From Astragalus membranaceus (Eukaryota; Streptophyta; Magnoliopsida; Fabales; Fabaceae): 64,000 bases of DNA. The DNA lies in NCBI GenBank assembly GCA_039519185.1, contig CM076849.1, forward strand, positions 868,001 through 932,000. Reading direction: 5' to 3'. Position 1 is the first letter of the stretch; each line of letters begins with the position of its first letter. The notes beneath the pieces are model-generated. The model worked only from the letters and a program-made list of their open reading frames with translations, did not search any database and was not told the DNA's origin. Made by a program: the position numbers and the translations under genes. Positions 22,601 to 33,328 of this stretch are shown here, one piece after another.

Positions 22601-25600
22601 AATTCTTGTTGAATCTTCTCCATCAATTCCCATGAATTTTCAAATTCCGGTAATCCTTTCCATTTAATCAAAACTTCAGTTTCTCCTCTGTCATTCTGAC
22701 GTGTACCTCTGCTGAATTCGGGAATAACATCCAGCAGCCAATCCTCAGTTAAACAGGCTGGTAATGGTTGGAAACTATCCGTTGGTGCCACTGATTTCTT
22801 GAGTAGAGAGGCATGAAATACAGAATGTACCTTTGTGTCTTCCGGTAATTTCAGTTTATAAGCAACTGTACCAATTCGCTGCTCCACTTCATAAGGCCCA
22901 TAATACCTTGGACTTAATTTCTGGTTGATTCTCCTAGCAAGACTCTTCATTTTATAGGGCTGTATCTTTAAATATACCATGTCCCCTACTTCATATTCAA
23001 CCTGCCTTCAATGTTTGTTGGCCTGTGTTCTCATGACATCTTGTGCTCTGACCAAATGCTCATGTAATTCTTGTAAAACTTCGTTCCTTTCAGCCATCAG
23101 CCTGCTTACTTCATCCACTGCAGTTTGGTGGTAATCCCCTCTAATTAGGACAGGTGCTTCTCTGCCATATAGTGCCTGAAACGGAGTAGTTTTCAAAGAA
23201 GAATGATAATTGGTGTTGTACCAATATTCTGCCCAACTTAACCAATTAGGCCACAACTTCGGTTTCTTCCCCGTGAGGCATCGTAAATAAGTTTCTAAGC
23301 ACCTATTCACCACTTCAGTTTGTCCGTCCGTCTGGGGATGATATGCACTGCTGTACTTCAGTTTCATACCAGAAAGTTTGAACATTTCAGTCCAAAAATT
23401 GCTTAAAAATATCTTGTCTCTATCCGAAACGATAGTGTTAGGGAAACCATGCAATCTTACCACCTCTTTTGTGAATATCTCAGCCACATCCTTGGCTGTA
23501 TATGGGTGGCTTAGGGCTATGAAATGGGCATACTTAGTCAATCTATCCACCACCACCAAGATAATATCCACCCCTTTTGCTCTCGGAAGGCCTCCAATGA
23601 AATCAATGGATATGTCGGTCCATATTTGAGTAGGAATGGGTAAAGGTTGCAGCAATCCTCCCGGACTGAGTGTTTGATACTTGTTACGCTGACATTCTTC
23701 GCATGCTTGGACATATTCTTGGATAGCTTTTCGCATTCCATCTCAATAGACCAAACTAGAGATTCTTTTGTATGTTCTGAAATACCCGGAATGTCCACCC
23801 ACATAAGAATCATGTAATTCATTCAATACCCACTGAATTCTAGGGGAATGTTTGGGAATGACGATTCTACCCTCTTTGTACAATCTGCCCCTCTTCAACA
23901 AATATCCTTGATGGCTGTGTGGATCACCCAACAAGTCTTGAACAATGACCTTGAGTTTGTCAGCTTGCTGAATTTCTTCTTCTAAACCATCCCATGTTTC
24001 ACATTGCACCGTAGTGATAGCCTTGTAATTCATCTTCCTTGAAAGTGCATCAGCCACGCCATTCTCCTTCCCCGGTTTGTACACAATCTGAAAATCGTAT
24101 CCAAGTAACTTGGAGATCCATTTCTGCTGTCCTTCACTAATTATCCTCTGCTCCGTAAGGAATTTTAGACTTTTTTGGTCAGTATGTACCTTAAAATGCC
24201 TCCCAAGTAAGTAGGGACGCCACTTTTGAACCGCCATGACTACCACCATCAATTCCCTCTCATAGACAGATTTTCTTTGGCCTCGATTAGACAGTGTTTG
24301 AGTCATGAAGGCTATGGGTCGCCCTTCTTGCATCAACACTGCGCCTAATCCCTTCCCTGAAGCATCCGTTTCCACCACAAATTGTTTTTCAAAGTTAGGA
24401 ACGGCAAGAACAGGTATTGTTGTCATGGCTGTTTTCAGAATTTCAAATGCCTCCTGTGCTTCATTATTCCAAGCAAAGCTGTCTTTCTTGAGTAGTTGTG
24501 TTAAAGGCCATGCAATCTTCCCATAATTTTTCACAAACTTCCTATAATAGCCGGTTAGTCCAAGAAAACCCCTTAGACTTTTAATGTCTCTAGGGACAGG
24601 CCATCTCAACATATCTTCGATCTTCTTTGGATCAGCGGACACACCTTCCTTTGAAATCAAATGACCCAAGTATTCCACCTGTGTTTGTCCAAACGAACAT
24701 TTCTTCCTATTGGCATATAAGTGATTTTGCCTAAGCACTTCTAAAATTGCACTTAAGTGTTTCTGATGTGATTCCATATTGTACTGTAAATTAGGATATC
24801 ATCAAAAAACACTAAAGCGAATTTTTTCAAGAAGGGTCTCAATACCTGATTCATCAATGCCTGGAAAGTTGAAGGTGCATTAGTGAGTCCAAAAGGCATT
24901 ACCAAGTACTCATAATGGCCCTCGTGAGTGCGAAAGGCAGTCTTTTCAATGTCCTCTTCTTTCATGCGAATTTGATTGTATCCTGATTTCAAGTCCAATT
25001 TAGAAAAAATGGTAGAATCACCCAACTCATCCACCAACTCATCTATCACCGGAATAGGGAACTTATTAGGCACTGTGACTTTGATTAGTGCTCTGTAGTC
25101 TGTACAAAATCGCCATGATCCATCCTTCTTCTTCACTAGTAATACCGGACTTGAAAATGGGCTTGTACTATGCCTTACAATATCAGAATTCAGCATGTCC
25201 TTCACTATCTTTTCAATTTCATTTTTCTGGTAATAAGGGTATCTGTACGGCCTGATGTTGGGAATGGCTGCACTAGGATGCATGACAATAGCATGATCAT
25301 GATCCCTTGCTGGTGGTACTCCCTCAGGCATTTGGAACACGTCCTCAAAGTTTGCTAGAAACGTTTCCCAATTCCCTTCATTCTGCCCGCCCACTTGTAT
25401 CTCCTTCTCATCTTCTTTACACTCCACAAAATACCCCTCTCCTTCATTCTGGAGTGCCTTCATGACAGCCTTCCATGATGCTTGCACTGTGCATAATGAT
25501 GGAACACCTTTGATGATAAAATGTTGATTATTTTGCTGCCACTTCAAAGTTAGATTTCTGAAATTTGCTTCAATATTTCCCAAACTTGCAAGCCAATCCA

Positions 25601-28073
25601 GACCCAAAACTATCTCCACACCACCCAATTCCATCAAGAAGAAATTATGTTTAATTTCCACTTCTTGGACCGTGACCAGCAAATTTCTGCACACCCCCTT
25701 ATTTCTCACCTTTTCGCCAGTCCCTACTTCCACCACATATACCGGAGTATCAATCATAGTAAGGTTTAATTCTCGCACCAATTTAGGAGCAATAAAATTG
25801 ATAGTTGCTCCTGAATCAATGAGAACTAAGACTTTTCTTCCATTGATTACGCCTCATACTTTGAAAGATTTGTTGGAAGTAAGTCCTTCCTTACTTTGCA
25901 ATGATAATTGTAGAGTTTTTAATTCAGCCAACACTTCTGCCTCATCAAGTATCTCTCCCTCCTCATCATCCGAATCTCCCTCTACTTCGCATAACATGAG
26001 TTTCATGTTTTTAAATTGACAAACATGTTGACGACCCCAAGTTTCTCCACATTTGAAACATAGGCCCTTCTTATGCCTCTCCTCCAATTCAGCCGGGCTT
26101 AATATCTTTCCCTTCCAACCTTCTTTCTTTTCCCCTTCCTTATTGTTCGAATTTCCTCCTTCCTTTTTCTCACTAGGATTTTCCCAAGTGAAACGGAATT
26201 TGGAAGTCGTTCCCTTCCATTCTCCTTTGACCTTCCAATGTTGTTTCTTCTGATCCCTCGCCTCATTCTTCTCCTCCAATAATAATGCACGATCCATCAA
26301 TTCAGCCAAACCATCATAATCATACAACTTCACTTCCGTTTGTATTTCATCTTTCAATCCATTAAGAAAGATGATGTCCAACATTACCCTTTCATGACGT
26401 TGTAAAGGCGCAATGATTCAATTTATCTCTATACTCCTTGACAGTCCCTTCTTGTTTGAGGCGCAACAAGGGGCCCATGGGATTATTGAGGCTTCCTGGA
26501 TTGAATCTCCTCTTGACAACATTCTTAAATTCATCCCATGTTTGCAAAGGATCTTCCTCCGCCCACCATTGGAACCAATTCAATGCATTTCCCTCCATTG
26601 CTACAACCACCGCATCCATCTTCTCTCTATCACGCACCCCATTGATACGGAAATATCTATCCACGCGTACCAACCAACCATGCGCATCCTCTCCGTTGAA
26701 TACCGGAATCTCCAATTTTCGCCGTCCACCATTGTAATGATGCCTTCGACGAGCACTGTCACGAGAATTAGAACGTGACCGTGTTGGAGAATTTTCTTCA
26801 TCCGTTAAGTCACTAATGCGTGGATTACGCCTTTGACGGGGCCTGATGGTTACTTCATTCAATCGCTGCAGAATTTCTGCAATTGCAGTCTCCATGCGTT
26901 GTCCTCCTTGTTCTAATGCTGTCACTCGATTCTCCATATTGCTTCTTGTATTGACCATAAATTGCGCCAGGATTAGTGCTTTGATACCAATTGATAGTAA
27001 TCAAATCAGTAAGCGTAAATTAGAGACAGAAAACAGAGATTGACTCTGTTGTTTTATTGCATTAAAGAGTTAAAATGGATCAGATTATCCATTAGGATTA
27101 CAAGTAAGTCTTAGTATTTATCTTGAGCAATTATAGGTGCTCGGGGCCTCCCAAAGGAATAGAATTCCAAATATATTACTTGCCTACCCCTTAATGCTTA
27201 CACAATACATTATATACAGCACAATACACATTCTGAACATTCTGAGCAATTGGCGCCCAGTCATCAGGCGCTTAACTGTCATGCGCCACTTGGCAGGTTC
27301 TGGCGCCCTTGGCAGTTATCTCAACTGGACAGTTGGCGCCCTTGGCGCCCTGGTCCTCTCCTGTGTGCGCCACTTGGTTCTTATCCTCTGAGCAGTAACT
27401 GGCGCCCTTGGCGCCCTGTCGGTTACTGGCGCCTTGGCAGTTACAAGCGCCCTTGGCGCCTTGGCTGTTACAGGGATCCTTGGCGCCCAGGCAGTTGGCG
27501 CTGTGCAGAGATCCTTGGCGCCCAGCCCTGTTCCTTCTAACGTAAACATTTCTGAATCTGCTTCTATCATTGAATTGCATACCAGAAAGAGTAGAGGAAA
27601 ACGGTAAAGCAGAATGTGATGAGTAGAGTTAAAAAAAAAAGGAACCTGCGGCATATGAGTACTCGACACAACGAACGGGTGCGTCATGCCTTCCCAAAAT
27701 ATCCTCTTTGTTGGTGCTGAAATCGAGCCTGTAAAGATATTCATGAGAGGAAAAGAGTAAAATAGAAGCTGGATCTGCGGAGAAAAAGAGAAAGGAAGGG
27801 AGAGTGAGTGAGTGAGTGAGTGACTGACCGTCTGACGGTGTTATCGGCGGAGACACTGAAGCCGGAAGAATCGTCGTGGAAGCAGCAGTCAAGGACGGGT
27901 CCACCGTGCAAGAACTCTCCTCTGAGGACATTAGCGCTGGCATCGTACAAGCGCACAGTCTTGTCCCAAGAGGAAACGAGGAGGTGATCGCTGTGATTTG
28001 AAAAGCGGAGGTTGGAGATGCCGTCTGACGGAGGGTTTGACAACTCTCGCCCGGCTACCACAGCTGTTGCCAT
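19634..28073 (-). CDS. BUB3: Mitotic checkpoint WD40 protein BUB3, eight exons
   Basis: BUB3 is a WD40 propeller of the spindle assembly checkpoint. It binds kinetochores with BUB1/BUBR1-type partners and, in plants, also acts at the phragmoplast. Exons, 5' to 3', are 28073-27829, 27728-27646, 21487-21221, 20940-20865, 20756-20676, 20059-19981, 19893-19793 and 19721-19634. All introns are GT/AG and the phases join to 1,020 nt, 339 residues plus stop, close to Arabidopsis BUB3.1. The product starts MATAVVAGRELSNPPSDG, shows WD-repeat phrases (SSWDKTVRLYD, GSWDKTLKCWD, YDLRNMS, GCDGYVNVWDG) and ends KPKPKVYPNPAA. Intron 2 spans 6.2 kb because a gypsy retrotransposon inserted there; without it the intron would be about 0.5 kb. 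The coding sequence shows no damage. Confidence 0.96.
21940..22552 (-). repeat. 3' LTR of the gypsy element, with GGCGCC minisatellite
   Basis: The LTR holds a repeat built from CTTGGCGCC and TTGGCAGTTAC units (about 22240-22510). The length difference from the other LTR comes mainly from units gained or lost in this repeat. Confidence 0.93.
22219..26958 (-). pseudogene. Broken gag-pol of the intronic chromovirus
   Basis: Domains appear in Ty3/gypsy order on the minus strand. Gag (from 26958) has a retrotransposon gag core and a zinc knuckle CFKCGETWGRQHVC. Protease follows (VLIDSGATINF), then reverse transcriptase (FFDDILIYS), RNase H (VETDASGKGLGAVLMQ), integrase (HPQTDGQTEVVNR) and a C-terminal chromodomain (LIKWKGLPEFENSWE). 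The frame is broken by frameshifts near 26410-26425 and 24760-24777. In-frame TGA codons lie at 25854-25856 (between gag and protease), about 23740 (before VRKAIQEY-type integrase sequence) and about 23005. The copy is not autonomous. Confidence 0.93.
26992..27569 (-). repeat. 5' LTR of the gypsy element, with GGCGCC minisatellite
   Basis: This is the partner of the LTR at 21940-22552. It is 35 bp shorter because of repeat-unit loss in its GGCGCC-rich part (about 27300-27530). Confidence 0.93.
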
Positions 28074-28234
28074 GCCTGCTTCTGCTAGCTAGGGTTTCAA
28101 GAGAGAGGGAACTTACTTCCTTTCAAATTTGTTGGTACTAATTTTATAATTTTAAAATATTTTGAATGAAGAGAAAGAATAGGCTATGTTTTCTTGCTCT
28201 CTTTTTTTTCTCTTTCTGTTGGTTTGGGTAGCAG

Positions 28235-29113
28235 CTATGAAGCCCCGATACTTAAAAAATGGAGACGTACCCGTGTCGGATACGTATCCGATACCGATAC
28301 GCACTCGATACTTCCCGATACATACCCAAAGAGTATCCAATAATTTTTTAATTCTTTTTAAAAAATATTTAACTCGATACTTTTCAGATACATCTTTGAT
28401 ACTTCTTACCAACTAAGGATACTTCTCAGATACTTTTTCGATACCTCTTACCAACTAAGCACATGATTGTCACTCATATATGATACACTTTAATACCTCA
28501 ATAACTAAAAGACAAAATTATATGTTTTTTCGTAATACAATATTAGAAGAAATAATACATTGTGATATGAGTGGGATAAATATACGTAACTATCTCTACT
28601 TGATAAGATCACAAGTATTTATTTCTACAATGTGATGAATATATATTGACTAATGATATGTTTATGTTTTATTGACCAATTACGTACTAATATGAATATC
28701 TTAGTCTATAAAAAGTCATCTATTTCTGCCACTGACTATTCGTATTATACGATTTCGGGTGGTCTCAGTTACTTGTCCACCATTACTTTTTATGACTAGT
28801 CACTCATACATAGGTGTTTCGGTTGTCCTCTTCCTTTCATCCATATATTTCCTGTGTAATTTTTTTTATCTATTTGGGCAGTTTTTATTTCATATCTATA
28901 AAATGCAATAGTTCAGTTTTTCATCTTTGTTTTTTTCTATTTGTGTTTCTATTTTATTTTATTTTTTGTTATGTTTTTATATATTTAAATTTTAATTTAA
29001 TTTTTTATTAAAGTATCCCAGACGTGTCGTATCTTGATTTTCAAAATTTTCCCGTATCCCCGTATCCGTATCGTGTCGTATCCCGTATCGTATCCGGTAT
29101 CCAGGCTTCATAG
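28235..29113. mobile_element. TIR element with 8-bp duplication (hAT-like) just upstream of BUB3
   Basis: It begins CTATGAAGCCCCGATAC and ends with the inverse (GTATCCAGGCTTCATAG). GGTAGCAG flanks it at 28227-28234 and 29114-29121. The subterminal zones contain many GTATCCGATAC-like palindromic phrases on both sides. There is no transposase; a 65-codon Phe-rich frame is AT-rich noise. The 8-bp duplication suggests hAT. Its near end is 162 bp upstream of the BUB3 start codon. Confidence 0.82.
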
Positions 29114-29248
29114 GGTAGCAGTAGTAGTAGTTATTCAATTCAAAATTTTAAATTCACTACTCAGCAGAGCAGCTCTCTCACTCACCCACGCCACTATAAC
29201 CAGACCACCCTTATGCTGTCTTTCCAATCTTCACGTGTGATTTCAAAA

Positions 29249-32200
29249 GAGGCAATAGCCAATTTAGTCCCTGACTTTTCAAAAATATTCAATTTAGTCC
29301 CTGACTTTTCACAAGTATCAACTTAATTCCCAATATTTACAAACGTGTGTCAATTTGGTCCTTCGGACAACAACTGTTAATAACGGATCTGATGTGGCCG
29401 TTAAGTGCCAACGTGGCAAATGTCAGGGACCAAATTGACACTACCAAAAAAATAAAAAAACCATGTCAGATCCTAATTTAAATAAAATGGACGGTGGAGA
29501 TCAGTTTCCCTTTTCTCATTATTCCCATTCCATCTTTTCCCATTCCATTTTTCCCAGTCACTCTCTCTCGCTAGTCACTCTCTCTCGCTTCTGGTTCCAT
29601 TCTGTTCACCATCTTCATCACCTCTCTCTCGCTTCTGGTTCCGTTCTGTTTCCGCCGTGACGCATCTGTTGACACGTCAAAGAACATCATCTTCTGGTTC
29701 CGTTCTGTTTCCGCCGTTCTGGAGGTCCGAAGAAATGAAAGAACCAATAAGCACTGATGAAGATGATGTTGACACGTCAAAGTTCCCACAATTTAATGAA
29801 GCTGCCAAGTTTGGCAATGTTAGTTTGGAGTTGGGGATGGAGTTTAGCAATTTATCATCATTCAAGCATGCTGTGAAGGAGTATACCATCAACTGTGGGA
29901 GGCCCATAAAATGGGTTAAAAATGATGGAGACAGGGTAAGAGCAAAGTGCCAAGAACAAGAGTGTAAGTGGGAGATTTATTGTGCTGAGAGCAAGGGGAG
30001 AGGAAGCTACCAAATGAAGACTTTTAATGATAAGCACATTTGTTGTAGAACCAATAGGTTGCCTCAGGCCGACAAAAAGTGGCTGGTTCAGAAGTTAGAG
30101 GTAAAGCTTCGTGATCAACCGAAGATTACACATGTTGAGGTGTTTGACTTTGTTAAAAAGGAGTTTAAGGTTATCATCGATCGGAGTATGATTTTTAGGG
30201 CTCTTAAGGAAGCAAGGGAGTTAGTGGAGGGTAGTGAGCGAGAGCAATATGGTAAGATGGATGTGGGATTATGCGCATGAGTTGATAAGGAGTAACCCTG
30301 GATCCTTAATTAAGATGGACACAATTCCACAACCAGATTCTGGGCCTCAATTTCAAAGGTTTTTTGTGTGTTTAGATGCATGTAAGAGGGGTTTCAAAGC
30401 TAGTTGTAGGCCTTTTATAGGTTTGGATGGCTGTTTTTTGAAGGGTTATTTTGGAGGCCAGTTGTTGTCGGCTGTGGGACAAGATGCTAACAAGCACATT
30501 TTTGTAATAGCTTATGCTATTGTGGATGTCGAAAACAAGGAAAACTGGAAATGGTTTTTGACACTGCTACATGGAGAGATAGGTGACTACATGCAGCATG
30601 GCTGGATTTTCATGTCGGACATGCAGAAGGTATATTTTGCTTTTGGACTATTTTGATACTGTTTTAGTTATTTTAAGGACCATTTTAACACTAAGTGACA
30701 AAATACAGGGACTGAATTAATACTGTTTTTACAGGGACCATTTTGATACTGTTTTTATTTTGGTGTAGGGTTTAATCCAAGTTGTGCAAGAGGTTATGCC
30801 TGATGCACCTCACAGGTTTTGTGCTATGCACTTATGGAAGAATTTCATAAAACGGTGGAAAGAGAAGGAATTGAGAGGAGTGGTTTGGGAGTGTTCCAAA
30901 GCCACAACTCCGACACAGTTCAATATGGTGATGGAGAGGGTCAAGAGGCTGAATGAGAAAGCATGGGATTATCTAAACAAATGGCCTAAGAAGGCATGGA
31001 CAAAGGCTTATTTTGACGAGAACTGCAAAGTGGACAATATCACAAACAACACATGTGAGATTTTTAATTCTGCCATTTTGCCTTATCGTGGTAAGCCTAT
31101 TCTGACTATGGCTGAAGAGGTTAGATGCTTTGTTATGAGAACCATGAGTAGCAATAAGTTGAAGCTTGAAGGAAGGCCGGGACCTTTATGTCCCGTCTAA
31201 CAGAGTAGACTTGATATTCAGAAGATAGAAAGCAACTACTGGACCCCGAATTGGTCGGGTGATACTCCCTTTTTACGGTATCAAGTTGAAAATCAGGGGG
31301 TTAAGGTGGATGTTGATTTGAGTGCACATACTTGCACATGCAGGTTCTGGCAAATAACAAGTAATTGCTTTTATGTAATTTTTTAAACTTATGAATACTT
31401 GATACTAAATATCTTGTCATTTTGTAGGGATGCCTTGTATGCATGCTTGTGCTGCAATGGCACACAAAGGTCTTAAGCCAGAAGACTACTGTCATGCTTG
31501 GTTAACCATAGGTGCGTATAAGGCAACTTATGACTTCTTTGTGCAGCCTACACAATCAGATCACTACTGGACACCCACTGAGTATGAAAGGCCTCTCCCA
31601 CCTAAGATCACAAGGAAGGCAGGAAGACCAAAAAAACAAAGGAGGAAGAATGGCAATGAAGAACTTCTGATTTGCGGATCTAAGTCGAAGAGGAGACTTC
31701 TTATTTGGACTTGTCAAAGATGTGGATTAGAGGGTCACAATAGCAGGGGGTGTACTAACCAAGGGGTAGATAGAGGACCTAAGCATAAACAATCAACTGG
31801 AATCAATTGTACTAACCAAGAAGAAATCCAAGAAGAAATCCAAAAAGAAATCCAAGAAACACAAGCTGAAACTCAAATGACACAATCAATGCCACAATCA
31901 AGTCAAGGAGTGACGGAGGAGACTGAAAGTGCCAATCAAAGTGTGAAACCTCCCAAGCAAGCAAGCCTAAAGGTACAATTTTAAAATTAAATCTGCTTGT
32001 TATTATATGTTTGTTAACAATAGTACGGTTTCTGGGCAACAAATAGATTATCTAGGAAAATTAAATCTGCTTGTTATATGTTTCTAGATTTGGGATTATC
32101 TAGACCAATATATGTAGATTAAATTTTAAATTTGGTGCAGGGAAAGGGAAGGGGAAGGAGGTATGGGATGAGAGGGCCTGTTGTACCTTCTACATTGAGG

Positions 32201-32967
32201 ACGAAGGAAGTTCCAATAAGGGGACCAACTCCAATTAATCCGGCAAGGCCTCCTAACCAACCACCATTTACGGTTCCACCACCACCACCATCATCTCCAT
32301 GATGCCAACTCCACAAATACCAGTGATGCGATTCATTCCAACACCAGGACTTCACCAGATGCGTCCAAGGCAACTGTGATAGTGTGGAGTCGTTATATTA
32401 TTTTGCACTTTATGGTTTATGTAACCGTTCAGTATACATTATGGTTTAGTATTTTTGGACCAAGTGTTTCACGTAACGAATTTATGTAATTGCACTTTGT
32501 TATATATGCATGGTTGAATGTAGAAATAGAATCATAAACAGGTTGAATGTTATCATATATGACTTAAAAAGTAGTAGCACTTTGGTCATTGATGTTTTTT
32601 ACTAAATATCAATTAGGTCCCCGACTTATGTAACTTAGTATCAATTAGGTCCCTGACTTATATAACGTAGTATCAATTTGGTCCTAGTAACAAACTATTT
32701 TTTTTAAAAAAGTGTCAATTTAGTCCCCAACATTTGTGAGATGTGGCATGGTGACATGGATTTTTTTTTTGGTAGTGTCAATTTGGTCCCTGACATTTGC
32801 CACGTTGGCACTTAACGGCCACATCAGATCTGTTATTAACAGTTGTTGACTGAAGGACCAAATTGACACACGTTTGTAAATGTTGGGGATTAAGTTGATA
32901 CTTGTGAAAAGTCAGGGACTAAATTGAATATTTTTGAAAAGTCGGGGACTAAATTGGGTATTACCTC
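29249..32967 (+). mobile_element. Mutator-like element (MULE) with long TIRs, 10-bp duplication and transposase gene
   Basis: The left end GAGGCAATAGCCAATTTAG matches the reverse complement of the right end, GAGGTAATACCCAATTTAG. Similarity continues for about 200 bp through repeated TCCCTGACTTTTCA phrases and a CCGTTAAGTGCCAACGTGGC block. The target duplication is GATTTCAAAA at 29239-29248 and 32968-32977. The element is 3,719 bp and encodes a MULE transposase on the + strand (separate entry). It is the best candidate here for a formerly autonomous source of Mutator-like activity. Confidence 0.95.
29735..32302 (+). pseudogene. MULE transposase (MuDR-type, SWIM and zinc-knuckle), two lesions
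   Basis: Inferred exons are 29735-30629, 30769-31360, 31428-31972 and 32141-32302, all with GT/AG introns and matching phase. The order of domains is an N-terminal MuDR DNA-binding region (GRPIKWVKNDGDRVRAKC ... CKWEIYC), the MULE DDE core (FIGLDGCFLKGYFGGQLL, then MSDMQK, and HRFCAMHLWKNF across the first intron), a SWIM zinc finger (CTCRFW ... PCMHAC) and a CCHC knuckle (CQRCGLEGHNSRGC). The tail is Pro-rich. Two defects are visible: a tandem GATG duplication (30256-30263) that shifts exon 1, and an in-frame TAA at 31198-31200 after GRPGPLCPV. Removing 4 bp restores the exon phase exactly, so decay looks recent. The start at MKEPIST is my choice; an upstream start is possible. Confidence 0.9.
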
Positions 32968-32994
32968 GATTTCAAAATGATAACAGCTAGGATA

Positions 32995-33012
32995 CCTGTG
33001 CGTATGCACGGG
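32995..33012. other. Short GC palindrome at the edge of the tandem-repeat domain
   Basis: CCTGTGC and GCACGGG form an imperfect hairpin with a GTAT loop in otherwise AT-rich DNA. Similar CCCGTGC...GCACGGG motifs occur at ends of dispersed plant repeats, but no matching second end was found near 36 kb. Confidence 0.4.
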
Positions 33013-33179
33013 TGTTGTCGTGTTATTTTTATGAATGAATTTAGACTATATTTAAATAGTTTGAACACTACCTCGTTAAAATAAAGACAAATTTAAAGTA
33101 GATAAAAAAGGTGTTTTAAATAAAAAATAGATAAATATTAAAATGTAAAAATGTAAAAATATCATTTAAAAACAATATG

Positions 33180-33280
33180 TGCATTTATCCCGTGTTTTTT
33201 TTATATATCAGTGCAGTGTTCGTTTTATATATCAGTGTTGTTATCATGTGTTTTTTTATATATTAGTGCAGATATCCCGT

Positions 33281-33328
<48 letters not shown>

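Larger units (their letters stand above)
21940..27569 (-). mobile_element. Ty3/gypsy chromovirus LTR retrotransposon in BUB3 intron 2
   Basis: Near-identical LTRs lie at 21940-22552 and 26992-27569, both starting TGATAGTAATC and ending CTATCA. A TTGAA target duplication flanks the element at 21935-21939 and 27570-27574. The primer-binding site is the 12-mer TGGTATCAAAGC on the minus strand (26978-26989), close to initiator tRNA-Met. A purine tract (AAGGGGGAGGGAA) precedes the 3' LTR. The element has the same orientation as BUB3. The LTRs differ by roughly a dozen substitutions and three indels by eye. Confidence 0.95.
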
